A DNA stretch of 64,000 nucleotides, from contig DBFJJS010000014.1 in the NCBI GenBank assembly GCA_048393055.1, forward strand, positions 1-64,000, read 5' to 3'. The notes under the pieces were generated by a model. The model was not told the origin of the DNA and made no database searches. It worked only from the letters and a program-made list of their open reading frames with translations. Source of the DNA: Faeciplasma sp048393055 (GTDB lineage Bacteria; Bacillota; Clostridia; Oscillospirales; Ruminococcaceae). Positions 33,199 through 41,099 of the stretch are shown in pieces. Made by a program: the position numbers and the translations under genes. Within the stretch, counting starts at the first letter, position 1. Each line of letters begins with the position of its first letter.

Positions 33199-33570
33199 TC
33201 AGACTGGTATCGAGTTGTCTATGCAGCCGTGGCAGGGAACGAAGCAGCCAAGCATTTTACTGTTGGCCGCGTTGACAATGGCGTCGCACTCAAGAGTTGT
33301 GATATCGCCCTTCCAAATATAAATCCCTTCCTGCACCGGCTTAAGCTCCGCTATATCGGTAATGCCTTTCCGGCGGATTTCCTCCTGCAGGTAAGCGTCC
33401 TGTACCGCCAGAAATTCCTGACCGACAGGGCGAGGCAATCGAATATTGAGCAGAGAACGAAGCAGCTCGCGCTGCTCAACCTCGCTTTTCGGAATTTTTA
33501 TATCCCTCAGATGCGGCTGCTCCTTAATCAACTCCGATATAAGAAACAGCCTTCTTTCTGACTGTGTCAT
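33199..33570 (-). pseudogene. Truncated second zinc-macrodomain gene
   Basis: A 123-residue product aligned with the intact macrodomain protein from its first residue (RRLFLISELIKE; LRSLLNIRLPRPVGQEF; IWKGDITTLECDAIVNAANS) and ending right after GCFVPCHGCIDN with four unrelated residues. The active fold is incomplete. A GAGG site serves the ATG at 33570, so this is a normal gene start cut by an insertion or recombination. The DNA from about 33150 to 33210 is the junction. It probably marks the right end of the mobile block, disrupting a resident SirTM locus. Confidence 0.8.
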
Positions 33571-33636
33571 GCCATTACCTCACTTAACCTACTTGTTTTT
33601 CCCTGTCGGGCATGCATGCTTTCACCAAAGCAGAGA

Positions 33637-34266
33637 TTATTTTCTCACAACGCTTATACGCTGCTGAACGTGGCTTCCGCTCACTATTTCGTCTACCATT
33701 GCTATGGCGTAATCCGCATAGCTGATAACGCTTTCGCCCTTTGAGTTCAGCGTCAATTCTTCGCCGCCCATGATATACTTGCCGGTTCTATCGCCATCCG
33801 CCTGGAAATCACCAGCAGGGCTTACATATGTCCATCTCACGTCTTTGCGCTGGCGGAGCTCGCCCAAGGCCTTCGCCATTGCTGCAGCAAGCGGCTTAAA
33901 AGCATCTGGGAAGTCGGGACTGTCCGATAAGGCCGCGGTATGCTCTGGATTTACATACAGGCTTCCCGCTCCTCCTACTATCAAAAGGCGGGTCTTTGTG
34001 CCGGACAAAATATCGCACAGGTGCTTTAAAGAGCTGCTGTGATTTGGAAGCTCCTCTTCCTTCCACGCTCCGAATGCATCTACAACTGCGTCAAAGTCCT
34101 TTAAGTCCTCTGAGGTCAGATCAAAAAGGTCCTTCTTAATAACCTTATTTGCCGCGGTTTTGTTTTCCTCGCGGACGACGGCGGTAACGTCAAGACCTCT
34201 TTCAACCGCTTCCTTAACTATGAGCGTTCCTGCCCTTCCGTTTGCACAAACAACTGCTACTTTCAT
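33637..34266 (-). CDS. NAD(P)-binding reductase of the YwnB/NmrA type
   Basis: A 209-residue Rossmann-fold protein (VAVVCANGRAGTLIVKEAVE at the N-terminus, DAVVDAFGAW, and LLIVGGAGSLYV in the middle, with the later TYVSPAG). The family covers flavin reductase-like and quinone-sensing enzymes; in Bacillus ywnB is next to the Rrf2-family ywnA, as here. The AGGAGG site precedes the ATG by 8 bases. A -10 box (TATAAT near 34285) and a 12-bp inverted repeat lie upstream, so it is probably repressed by the neighbouring Rrf2 protein. Confidence 0.85.
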   Translation of the reverse strand: MKVAVVCANGRAGTLIVKEAVERGLDVTAVVREENKTAANKVIKKDLFDLTSEDLKDFDAVVDAFGAWKEEELPNHSSSLKHLCDILSGTKTRLLIVGGAGSLYVNPEHTAALSDSPDFPDAFKPLAAAMAKALGELRQRKDVRWTYVSPAGDFQADGDRTGKYIMGGEELTLNSKGESVISYADYAIAMVDEIVSGSHVQQRISVVRK

Positions 34267-34295
34267 TGCAATACCTCCTGAATGTCATTATAAAT

Positions 34296-34322
34296 TTGTT
34301 GTAATAATCTTTATTACAACAA
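34296..34322. promoter_or_regulatory. Inverted-repeat operator before the reductase gene
   Basis: Perfect 12-bp arms ttgttgtaataa (34296-34307) and ttattacaacaa (34311-34322) around a 3-base centre. It overlaps the promoter region of the reductase. It shares the TTGTAAT...ATTACAA core with two other sites near the Rrf2 gene. Confidence 0.7.
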
Positions 34323-34340
34323 CAGTATAGCACCTGTTAA

Positions 34341-34361
34341 TTGTAATGTCAATAGTTACAA
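34341..34361. promoter_or_regulatory. Second Rrf2-type operator copy
   Basis: ttgtaatgtcaatagttaca plus a final a: arms TTGTAA/TTACAA over 21 bases. Its first 12 bases are identical to the operator upstream of the Rrf2 gene (34943-34963). Confidence 0.65.
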
Positions 34362-34387
34362 CGAAATTTTTAAAAATTTTTTTGATT

Positions 34388-34415
34388 AAAAAGCCGCATG
34401 TCAAAGACACACGGC
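34388..34415 (-). terminator. Terminator after the Rrf2 gene
   Basis: A minus-strand 10-bp stem (gccgtgtgtc/gacatgcggc with G-U pairs), loop ttt, then five T. It makes the Rrf2 gene and the reductase separate transcripts. Confidence 0.75.
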
Positions 34416-34427
34416 AAACAGGAAATA

Positions 34428-34877
34428 TTACTTGCTGGTTTTTTCAGCTTCTATGCAATTTTTCGTATCGGATAAGATATCGGCAAGGGTTATTTTTTTC
34501 ATCTCGTCTTCCATTGCCTTTTGCACGCGGTCAAGCTTTCCGTCGAGCACTTTATGGATATTCCGGCCTACCGGACAGTTGACGTTTGGGTTTTCGTGAA
34601 AATGAAAAAGCTTCCCGTCCTCCACGCACTCTACCGCGTTATATACGTCGTACAAGGTAATTTCCTCCGGCGGCCTTGCAATCGACGCTCCCCCGCTTCC
34701 CCTCTGCACGCTTATAAGACCCGCTGTCTTCAATTGCTGGAGCAGCCTGCGTATAACAACAGGATTTACGTTTATGCTCGACGCCAAAAAATCGCTGGTT
34801 ATCTTATTGCCGCCGCCAAATGTGCTGATACATGCAAAAACATGTATCGCCATAGTAAACCTGCTTGAAATCTGCAT
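34428..34877 (-). CDS. Rrf2-family transcriptional regulator (YwnA-like)
   Basis: A 149-residue winged-helix regulator: RFTMAIHVFACISTFGG, then the recognition region NVNPVVIRRLLQQLKTAGL, the wing ISVQRGSGGASIARP and DVYNAVE. Three Cys residues (VECV is not one of them; one lies at ISTF upstream, one in NVNCPVG and one in NCIEAE) could sense redox, but no Fe-S cluster motif is evident. Operators with the core TTGTAAT-ATTACA lie before its own gene and before the reductase, suggesting autoregulation and control of that target in response to electrophiles or redox stress. Confidence 0.88.
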   Translation of the reverse strand: MQISSRFTMAIHVFACISTFGGGNKITSDFLASSINVNPVVIRRLLQQLKTAGLISVQRGSGGASIARPPEEITLYDVYNAVECVEDGKLFHFHENPNVNCPVGRNIHKVLDGKLDRVQKAMEDEMKKITLADILSDTKNCIEAEKTSK

Positions 34878-34942
34878 TTACAATCATCCTTACATAGCTT
34901 TACTTTACTCTGATTTTACCGTACTATTATATCGCTTAATAG

Positions 34943-34963
34943 TTGTAATGTCAACGATTACAT
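34943..34963. promoter_or_regulatory. Rrf2 operator upstream of its own gene
   Basis: ttgtaatgtcaacgattaca followed by t: matches the 34341 site in its first 12 bases and forms the imperfect repeat TTGTAAT/ATTACAT. It lies 66 bases upstream of the Rrf2 start codon. Confidence 0.65.
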
Positions 34964-34993
34964 CATTGTGCTGGAAAAATTCGCGTATCAGAT

Positions 34994-35413
34994 TTATATT
35001 GCCTTTATAAGAAACAGCTCCGTCGGCTGCGCATACCCGGGAATATCGATTACCATTGAGCCGCAGTCTCTGTACCCAAGCTTTCGGTAAAAATGCTGAG
35101 CTTCTTCGTCCGCCCTGGTAGATGTCAAAATCATTTTGTATCCGCGCGCCTTCATATCGTTTTCCCAGTGCTCTAAAAGACGCCTGCCGCATCCTATCCC
35201 GCGATGACCATCGTCTATAAAAAGCATAGTGCAAAACGGTATGCTGTCCCAAAACATATTGTACCTGAGCAGCCCAACCGGCTTGCCGTCGAAAAACAGA
35301 ACGTATCCCTGCTTTAAGCTAACCTTGCTTTCAAACTCTTCTTCCGGAAGATGCCTGTCAAGGCTGAACCAAAAGCTGCGGTCAGAGCCGCTGACATATT
35401 TAACTTCTAACAT
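34994..35413 (-). CDS. GNAT-family N-acetyltransferase
   Basis: A 139-residue acetyltransferase: substrate strand region YVLFFDGKPVGLLRYNMF, then LFIDDGHRGIGCGRRLLEHW with the acetyl-CoA loop RGIGCG near residue 76, and EEAQHFYRKLGYRDCGSMV, the closing helix-strand typical of the family. The substrate is unknown. It is monocistronic, between a lipoprotein unit and the Rrf2 gene, with its 3' end near the Rrf2 promoter. No strong ribosome site is seen before the start at 35413. Confidence 0.85.
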   Translation of the reverse strand: MLEVKYVSGSDRSFWFSLDRHLPEEEFESKVSLKQGYVLFFDGKPVGLLRYNMFWDSIPFCTMLFIDDGHRGIGCGRRLLEHWENDMKARGYKMILTSTRADEEAQHFYRKLGYRDCGSMVIDIPGYAQPTELFLIKAI

Positions 35414-35465
35414 ATCCGTTACTCCGCCTATACCTTACCATATACAATGCACGTCAACGTGACCG

Positions 35466-35903
35466 TCACTCTTCATAATAAAAATACAGCGCGTAGCCGT
35501 CAATACTCATGACAAAAGTCGGAATCTGGCTGCCGTCGTAAAACGTCGTCATCGCAGAAGATGCATATCCCTGCGAATCTCCGATTGAAATATTGTAAAT
35601 CACGCTCTCGGGGCTTGTAGACTCGACGCTGTAGCTGCCCGTATGGCTTTCACCGCCTGTTATATCTGTGATAGTCAGACTTCCGTTCTCAGCCTTACAG
35701 GTCATTTCGACGGTCTTCGCTCCTTCATACGGCTCGCCGGGGGAGCAGGCGATAACCTCACCGCCTTCGCCTAAAACCGAAGTCATAGTCCATTCATAAT
35801 CCTCGATCCTCGGGACGTTAACCGCCCCGCTGCAGGCAGTCAAAAGCATTGCCGCAAGCGCAAGCGCAAATGCAAACGCATGTATAATGCACAGCTTTTT
35901 CAT
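35466..35903 (-). CDS. Small lipoprotein, third gene of the PadR operon
   Basis: A 145-residue secreted lipoprotein with a hydrophobic signal (residues 5-22) and the lipobox LTAC at about residues 21-24. The mature part is strand-rich (YEWTMTSVLGEGGEVIACSP; SLTITDITGGESHTGSYSV) and recalls small lipocalin-like or DUF4488-type folds, without a firm match. It lies 25 bases after the DUF1700-like gene, in the operon headed by the PadR regulator. Its role is unknown. Confidence 0.75.
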   Translation of the reverse strand: MKKLCIIHAFAFALALAAMLLTACSGAVNVPRIEDYEWTMTSVLGEGGEVIACSPGEPYEGAKTVEMTCKAENGSLTITDITGGESHTGSYSVESTSPESVIYNISIGDSQGYASSAMTTFYDGSQIPTFVMSIDGYALYFYYEE

Positions 35904-35928
35904 AATTATTCCTCCTTAACAGACAGTC

Positions 35929-36438
35929 TTAACGCCTTGCCGAGTTTTTCCTTGCGCTTATAATGAGATAAACAGCAAATACTGCGGCGGCAATCAATAT
36001 AATGGCTCCGACCTTTATAAGTGTGTCATAAACAAACAGCGCAGTCAGCGGCTCCGACACTACCTGTATGTCCGTCGCGGCATTTGCTCCGCCTATGCGA
36101 AGCTCTCCCGCAGAGCCGAGCCAGCTTCCGTAAACGCAGACATTCCTTCCTATGATTCCGCTCACAAGGCATACCGCAGCGACAGCAAAGCATACAGCCG
36201 CAAGTACGCGTATTTTACCTGCGCGGCTTTCGGCTGGATACTCCGGATAGTTTTGGTTGAACTCGCGCGCGACCTCATACGGGTCTCCCGCTTTCTCTAT
36301 CACCTGCCACGCGGTACAGCCCTCGGCAAGCTGTATTTCAAAATCGGCGCGCATGTCGCAAATAATTTTTGACTTGATTTTTGGACCTGTTCTTAAAGCT
36401 CTTTTAAGCTTTTTTAAATATCTCTCTATTTCCTCCAC
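35929..36438 (-). CDS. DUF1700-like membrane protein
   Basis: A 169-residue protein. A cytoplasmic N-terminal helical part (MEEIERYLKKLKRALRTGPK, then EKAGDPYEVAREFNQNYPE) is the pattern of DUF1700-type proteins regularly paired with PadR regulators. Two membrane segments follow (about 78-96 and 137-158). The start is a GTG with GAGGTGAG upstream. It lies 11 bases after the PadR stop. Such proteins are thought to act with PadR in membrane-stress responses, and the pairing is the main support. Confidence 0.8.
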   Translation of the reverse strand: MEEIERYLKKLKRALRTGPKIKSKIICDMRADFEIQLAEGCTAWQVIEKAGDPYEVAREFNQNYPEYPAESRAGKIRVLAAVCFAVAAVCLVSGIIGRNVCVYGSWLGSAGELRIGGANAATDIQVVSEPLTALFVYDTLIKVGAIILIAAAVFAVYLIISARKNSARR

Positions 36439-36449
36439 AGCCGCTCACC

Positions 36450-36836
36450 TCATATTAATTTATCTACAGCCAAAACATAGCTTTGCCACTGCTGTATCAT
36501 ATTGCTGAGCGCTTTTACTCCCTCATCGGTCAGCTCGTAGCTTCGCTTATGCTGCTCGCGGGCTTTTTGCGGGTCTGAATCCTGCTTTTTTCGCCCGTTT
36601 TTCGAAGTCTCGGAATTGCACAAAGCATCCGTCTCTCTGATAAGATTGCGCTCCTCCAGTCTGTACAGTACCGGATACACAGTGCCTGCCTTCGGGTTTC
36701 TGAAAAAATCTCCTCCCAGCCTGTCAAGTTCGTTTAAGATGGCATAGCCGTATGAACAGCCGTGCTTATATATCAGCGATAAAAGTATCATTTCCAGCGT
36801 TCCGCGCTTGAGCTGCTGTATGTTTGAGCTATCCAT
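36450..36836 (-). CDS. PadR-family transcriptional regulator
   Basis: A 128-residue winged-helix repressor: RGTLEMILLSLIYKHGCSYG, then ILNELDRLGGDFFRNPKAGT, YPVLYRLEERNLI and the C-terminal RSYELTDEGVKALS helix. A charged insertion (about residues 70-95, Lys/Gln/Asp-rich) is longer than usual between wing and helix. It heads an operon with the DUF1700-like and lipoprotein genes from a consensus promoter. A tata-like palindrome (actatatagt) in the leader may be its operator. Confidence 0.9.
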   Translation of the reverse strand: MDSSNIQQLKRGTLEMILLSLIYKHGCSYGYAILNELDRLGGDFFRNPKAGTVYPVLYRLEERNLIRETDALCNSETSKNGRKKQDSDPQKAREQHKRSYELTDEGVKALSNMIQQWQSYVLAVDKLI

Positions 36837-36884
36837 GCCCTGCGACCGCCTCCTATTTTGTGTAACTATATAGTGTCGCTAAAT

Positions 36885-36913
36885 ATTATACGCCTGCTTT
36901 TTATATTTGTCAA
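36885..36913 (-). promoter_or_regulatory. Consensus sigma-70 promoter of the PadR operon
   Basis: On the minus strand TTGACA (36908-36913) and TATAAT (36885-36890) with exactly 17 bases between. A palindromic actatatagt just downstream (about 36865-36874) is a candidate PadR operator. Confidence 0.85.
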
Positions 36914-36976
36914 GGGCATATCCGCGCCCAAAACGCATGCGCGCAAGTCCGGCGCAAAAAAATTTTTAAAAAGCGC

Positions 36977-37007
36977 TTGCTCGTTACGCTGCGTAATGAT
37001 GTATACT
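36977..37007 (+). promoter_or_regulatory. MerR-type promoter with 19-bp spacer (module 1)
   Basis: TTGCTC (36977-36982) and TATACT (37002-37007) are separated by 19 bases that hold the near-perfect repeat gttacgc-t-gcgtaat. An over-long 19-bp spacer with a dyad is the signature of promoters activated by MerR proteins. It drives the merR-ABC operon that follows. Confidence 0.75.
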
Positions 37008-37029
37008 CTATTTACGAGGTGAGCAAACA

Positions 37030-37848
37030 ATGGAAAACCACAAGGCGATACCGCAAGGGTACATGACAGTCGGCGAGGTCGCTAAAAAAATGGATGTCAC
37101 AGTCAGGACATTGCAACACTACGACAGAGAGGGGCTTCTTTCACCGTCGGCTAAAAGCGAGGGAGGCCGCAGGCTGTATACGGACAAAGACATCATAAAG
37201 CTGCATCAGATACTTTCCCTTAAGCATTTGGGCTTTTCGCTTGACGATATTAAAAACCGTCTCATTCCCATCGATACTCCGGCTGAAATCGCCAAGGCTC
37301 TGTCGGAGCAGGCACAGGCGGTAAGGCGCAAGATTCAAAGCCTGTCCGAATCCCTGAGGGAGCTGGAGGCGCTGAGGGAGGAGGTACTGAAAATGCAGTC
37401 GGTGGACTTCAAAAAATACGCCGATATCATCGTAAACCTTCAGATGGGCAACGATTTTTACTGGCTTATCAAGCACTTTGACGATAACATGCTCAACCAT
37501 ATCAGAAGCCGCTTCGATAAGGACAGCGGAAAAGCGTTTATAACCGAATTTATGCAGCTTCAGGACCGCGCGATACAGCTTCAAAGCGGTCATGTTCCGC
37601 CCGACGGCGACGAGGGGCAGAGATTTGCGAAAAGATACTGGAATATGATCGAGGAATTTACCGGAGGCGATATGAGCATGCTTCCAAAGCTCATGGAGCT
37701 CGGAAAATTTGACGGCGCAGATTCGGATTGGCAGAAAAAGCAGGAGATTGCCGGCGCTTACGTCGGCCAGGCGCTGGACGCTTATTTTTCGAGGCTCGGC
37801 AAAGATCCGTTTGGCGGGTCAGACACACCAGGGGAGGGAACAAAATGA
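37030..37848 (+). CDS. MerR-family activator with TipAS-like ligand domain
   Basis: A 272-residue regulator. The N-terminal MerR domain (YMTVGEVAKKMDVTVRTLQH to about residue 85, including YDREGLLSPSAKSEGGRRLY) is followed by a coiled-coil linker (RKIQSLSESLRELEALREEV). The C-terminal alpha-helical region of about 130 residues ending DAYFSRLGKDP is like antibiotic-binding TipAS domains. It overlaps the ABC transporter gene (ATGA), so it probably senses a drug and induces its own transporter through the 19-bp-spaced promoter upstream. A GAGGTGAG site precedes the ATG. Confidence 0.88.
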   Translation: MENHKAIPQGYMTVGEVAKKMDVTVRTLQHYDREGLLSPSAKSEGGRRLYTDKDIIKLHQILSLKHLGFSLDDIKNRLIPIDTPAEIAKALSEQAQAVRRKIQSLSESLRELEALREEVLKMQSVDFKKYADIIVNLQMGNDFYWLIKHFDDNMLNHIRSRFDKDSGKAFITEFMQLQDRAIQLQSGHVPPDGDEGQRFAKRYWNMIEEFTGGDMSMLPKLMELGKFDGADSDWQKKQEIAGAYVGQALDAYFSRLGKDPFGGSDTPGEGTK

Positions 37849-38660
37849 CAAACGCAATACAGGTCAGCGGGTTAAAAAAAAGCTACGGAGCGCGCGAGGT
37901 GCTCAAGGGGCTTGATTTCTGCGTGCACAAGGGTGAGATTTTCTCACTGCTCGGCATAAACGGCGCGGGAAAAACGACTACGCTTGAATGCATAGAGGGT
38001 CTTAGGAATTACGACGGCGGAAGCATAGAGGTAAACGGCAAAACCGCAACCTCGCTTCAGTCGGCCTCGCTGCCCGAGCATATAAAGGCGATGGAGGCGG
38101 TGACACTGTTTTCAAAATGGAACAAAACCGCGCCGGACAGTAAAATGCTTGACGCGCTTCGTATCGGCGAGCTGGCGGGAAAGCAGTATTATCAGATGTC
38201 AACTGGGCAGAAGCAGCGGCTTCACCTTGCGGCCGCGCTTACCAGAAATCCCGATATCCTGTTTTTAGACGAGCCGTCGGCAGGGCTGGACGTCGATGGC
38301 AGAGTTTCGCTGCATGAGCTGATAAGAGAACTTAAGGCAAATGGAAAAACGATAGTTTTGGCAAGCCACGATATGGCGGAGGTGGAAAGCCTGTGCGACC
38401 GCATAGCTATTTTATCCGGCGGGAAAATTGCGTTTATCGGAACGGTAGACGAGCTGAATGAAAAGGTTGGCAGGCACTACCTTATAACCATACAAACACA
38501 AACCGGCGCGCGGCAGTACGAATCAGACGATATAAGCCGAACGCTTCTTGCGCTTCTTACGAGTTACAGGGAAAAAGGCGAAAAGGTTTTAGATATTAAG
38601 ATAGACCGCGGCTCGCTTGAGCAGCACTTTATGAAAATTGCAAAAGGAGGAAGCATATGA
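37845..38660 (+). CDS. ABC transporter ATPase (module 1)
   Basis: A 271-residue ATPase: Walker A GINGAGKTT near residue 42, signature MSTGQKQRL (a variant of LSGGQ) near 125, Walker B ILFLDEPSAGLD near 147, and the switch LASHDMAEVE near 180. This is a drug- or lipid-exporter type (CcmA/BcrA family). The ATG at 37845 overlaps the merR stop, and the preceding GGGAGGG is a good site; an upstream in-frame extension inside merR is rejected. The ABC-2 permease gene overlaps its stop. Confidence 0.92.
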   Translation: MTNAIQVSGLKKSYGAREVLKGLDFCVHKGEIFSLLGINGAGKTTTLECIEGLRNYDGGSIEVNGKTATSLQSASLPEHIKAMEAVTLFSKWNKTAPDSKMLDALRIGELAGKQYYQMSTGQKQRLHLAAALTRNPDILFLDEPSAGLDVDGRVSLHELIRELKANGKTIVLASHDMAEVESLCDRIAILSGGKIAFIGTVDELNEKVGRHYLITIQTQTGARQYESDDISRTLLALLTSYREKGEKVLDIKIDRGSLEQHFMKIAKGGSI

Positions 38661-39370
38661 GCGCATTTTTATACGGGCTGGCGCTGCAATTGAGAATGGA
38701 TATACGCAGCAAAACCATGCTTGTAGCCTGCTACGCTGTCCCGCTTTTGTTTTTTGCGGTTATGGGCGGAATATTTACATCCGTAATGCCTGGGTCAAAA
38801 AATACGCTGATACAGTCGATGAGCGTGTTCGGGATTTCCATGGGAGCGCTTATAGGGCTTCCTCCATCGCTTGTAGAGATATATGGCAGCGACATAAAAA
38901 AGGTTTACCGCTCAAACGGCGTGCCGCTTTATTCGGGGCTGGTCCTTACAAACATCTCGGCATTTATTCACCTGATGATTATGAGCGCGATACTGTATGC
39001 GGTCGCACCGCTTGCGTTCGACGCCGCCATACCTAAAAATCCCGCGCTGTACTTTGTCAGCCTTGCTGTATTTACGGCGGCGTCGCTGAGTGCTGCAAGC
39101 ATAGTGGGACTCGCCGTAAAGGACCAGGCAAAAACGTCTATGATCTCCATAATAGCCTTTTTGCCGTCCATACTGCTATCGGGAATTATGTTCCCGACAG
39201 ATATGCTTCCCAGGGCGTTTAAGATAATAGGAAAAGCCTTTCCTGCTTCGTGGGGCTTTTTATTGATGACAGACAGGTCGGTGTGCCCTGCGCATCTTCT
39301 TGCTCTGCTCCTGATTTTTGGGGCAGCTTCGGCGGTGTGCGGACTTCTTCTTAAAAAAGCCGAAAAATAA
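38657..39370 (+). CDS. ABC-2-type permease (module 1)
   Basis: A 237-residue permease with about six membrane segments, including LVACYAVPLLFFAVMGGIF near residues 22-40, FIHLMIMSAILYAVAPLAF near 105, and a pair around 165-185 (SIIAFLPSILLSGIMFP is the ABC-2 signature loop). The C-terminal LLKKAEK tail is cytoplasmic. It overlaps the ATPase gene by 4 bases with a GGAGG site. With it, it forms an efflux pump controlled by the MerR activator. Confidence 0.9.
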   Translation: MSAFLYGLALQLRMDIRSKTMLVACYAVPLLFFAVMGGIFTSVMPGSKNTLIQSMSVFGISMGALIGLPPSLVEIYGSDIKKVYRSNGVPLYSGLVLTNISAFIHLMIMSAILYAVAPLAFDAAIPKNPALYFVSLAVFTAASLSAASIVGLAVKDQAKTSMISIIAFLPSILLSGIMFPTDMLPRAFKIIGKAFPASWGFLLMTDRSVCPAHLLALLLIFGAASAVCGLLLKKAEK

Positions 39371-39473
39371 GGTCTTGCTTTAAGTATGCTGCGCATATAG
39401 GCAAAACTCTACGCATCGTGGGTGTTCATAATCCCATAACGAAGATATAATATCGGCAAAGGGAGGCGGTTAA

Positions 39474-40079
39474 ATGGATCAAATCAAAATTGGAATGTTT
39501 ATATCGCAGCAGAGGAAGACCGCCGGTCTTACGCAAAGGCAGCTTGCAGACTCGCTGCATATAAGCGACAAGACTGTTTCAAAATGGGAATGCGGAAAGA
39601 GTCTTCCGGAGGTTTCTCTTATGCTTCCTCTTTGCGAGGCGCTTGGCATTACCGTAAACGATCTTCTCTCCGGAGAAAAGGTTCTTGAGACCGATTATCG
39701 AAAAAAAGCGGAGGAAAACATGATGGATTTGGTTAAGGAAAACAGTGAAAATAAAAAAGGCATGGCGCTGTCGGTAATATGCGTCGTAATTACAATAATC
39801 GCAGTATGTTCGCTTGTTATTATAGCGTCGTTTATAGAGCTTCCCGCGGCTGTGCGCATAGCTCTGATCGTGCTCGCGGCAGCAGCGGCAGCCGTTGGTA
39901 TAGGAGCGGCGGCAGTGCTTGACGTAAAGGCGGGCTATTACCAATGCACTCATTGCGGCGCGTTTTTTGTCCCGACTTTAGACGAATATGTAAAAGGGTA
40001 TCATACATTTACAAAACGCAAATTAACCTGTCCAGAGTGTCATAGAACAGGAATGTTTAGGCATCGAATAACAAGATAA
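39474..40079 (+). CDS. XRE regulator with membrane anchor and zinc ribbon
   Basis: A 201-residue protein. The N-terminal XRE helix-turn-helix covers residues 6-60 (KTAGLTQRQLADSLHISDKT). Two membrane segments follow (about 98-118 and 121-145, the second Ala-rich), and a C-terminal zinc-ribbon-like part carries CTHCGAFF and CPECHRTG pairs. Membrane-bound XRE proteins of this layout are common in Clostridia and may sense envelope or metal signals. An AAGGGAGG site precedes the ATG. It is transcribed alone and ends at a bidirectional terminator. Confidence 0.85.
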   Translation: MDQIKIGMFISQQRKTAGLTQRQLADSLHISDKTVSKWECGKSLPEVSLMLPLCEALGITVNDLLSGEKVLETDYRKKAEENMMDLVKENSENKKGMALSVICVVITIIAVCSLVIIASFIELPAAVRIALIVLAAAAAAVGIGAAAVLDVKAGYYQCTHCGAFFVPTLDEYVKGYHTFTKRKLTCPECHRTGMFRHRITR

Positions 40080-40093
40080 CAGGTAAGAAAAAA

Positions 40094-40135
40094 CTAAAAA
40101 GCGCCATCCAATTGTAAACGGATGGCGCTTTTTAG
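40094..40135. terminator. Bidirectional terminator between convergent genes
   Basis: A long 16-bp stem (ctaaaaagcgccatcc/ggatggcgctttttag) with a 10-base loop and A/T runs at both sides. It separates the convergent XRE gene and membrane-protein gene. Confidence 0.9.
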
Positions 40136-40204
40136 TTTATGGATACTGCAAGTCCACTCAAAATTTCAGCTGGATCATTTCAAGCTAAACTCATACCACG
40201 CATT

Positions 40205-40954
40205 TTATCTGCGCAGCTTCTGACAATACTGCGTGCAGAGCTTATCCGTGCATTCAGAGCATTTGAGCGCGGTGTTTGTCATCTCGCAAAAGCGCTCCGG
40301 ATGAATAATAATACACAGCTCCCATACCGCCCACACAATAAAGGCCATCGCAACAAGAGACAGCGAGAAAAAGCCTCCCATAAAAACCAGCGGCAGGAAC
40401 ATCATAATATGGTCCCAGTTAAATATACGGCACGTGGTACAGCACTTATTTTTCATAATAAGCCTAAACGGACACCAGATAAGCACGCATATCAGGTCGC
40501 AAACATAAAACGTAACTGAAATCATAAACAATCCGATCTTGCTGACGATCCCGCCAAAATAAAGCTCGCCTATAACTGCCATCAGGGCTCCCCAAAAGAT
40601 GAAAACTTTGTAAGCAGCTTTAGTAGTAGACACCACATAATCGCGCAGGCGACTATAGTTAATTGCCTCAAGTATCGGATGGTATTTGTATGCAAACAGC
40701 TTCTGCGAGCCTATCGCAAGCTTGCTTTTTACCGGGACAAGCTGCAAAAACATATCTATCACCCAAATCAGCCAAAGCACATGCAGCAAGGAAAAACGAG
40801 TAAAGAACGCCATTCCGTCCAAAACAGAAAAGCTTTGAGGCGAAAAAACCCAAAGCAATATACAGCCCATCAAAATTATAATGCGCATACCTAAACGGAA
40901 AAAATACTGCCTGCGCGTTTCCGACAACGGCGGTTTTTTATATTCGCTTTTCAT
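40205..40954 (-). CDS. Polytopic membrane protein with two Cys clusters
   Basis: A 249-residue protein with about five or six membrane spans (RIIILMGCILLWVFSPQSF; LLHVLWLIWVIDMFL; and others to residue 215). Two Cys clusters are notable: CCTTC after KNK near residue 170, and CSECTDKLCTQYC at the C-terminus. Such clusters could bind a metal or an Fe-S cluster. I do not recognise a family with confidence. It stands alone between a shared terminator and AT-rich DNA (40955-41099), where I see nothing. Confidence 0.75.
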   Translation of the reverse strand: MKSEYKKPPLSETRRQYFFRLGMRIIILMGCILLWVFSPQSFSVLDGMAFFTRFSLLHVLWLIWVIDMFLQLVPVKSKLAIGSQKLFAYKYHPILEAINYSRLRDYVVSTTKAAYKVFIFWGALMAVIGELYFGGIVSKIGLFMISVTFYVCDLICVLIWCPFRLIMKNKCCTTCRIFNWDHIMMFLPLVFMGGFFSLSLVAMAFIVWAVWELCIIIHPERFCEMTNTALKCSECTDKLCTQYCQKLRR

Positions 40955-41099
40955 GCTGCGCTCCTACTTATTGAAAAATTTTTAGTCCACTCCTGCAAAC
41001 GGGTTTCTGCTCACAACTAAAGACATGCAATGAAATGTAAGTATTTATTACAGTATGCCCAACATGTGTTTGATAAGCATAATTAATTATAAATATTTT

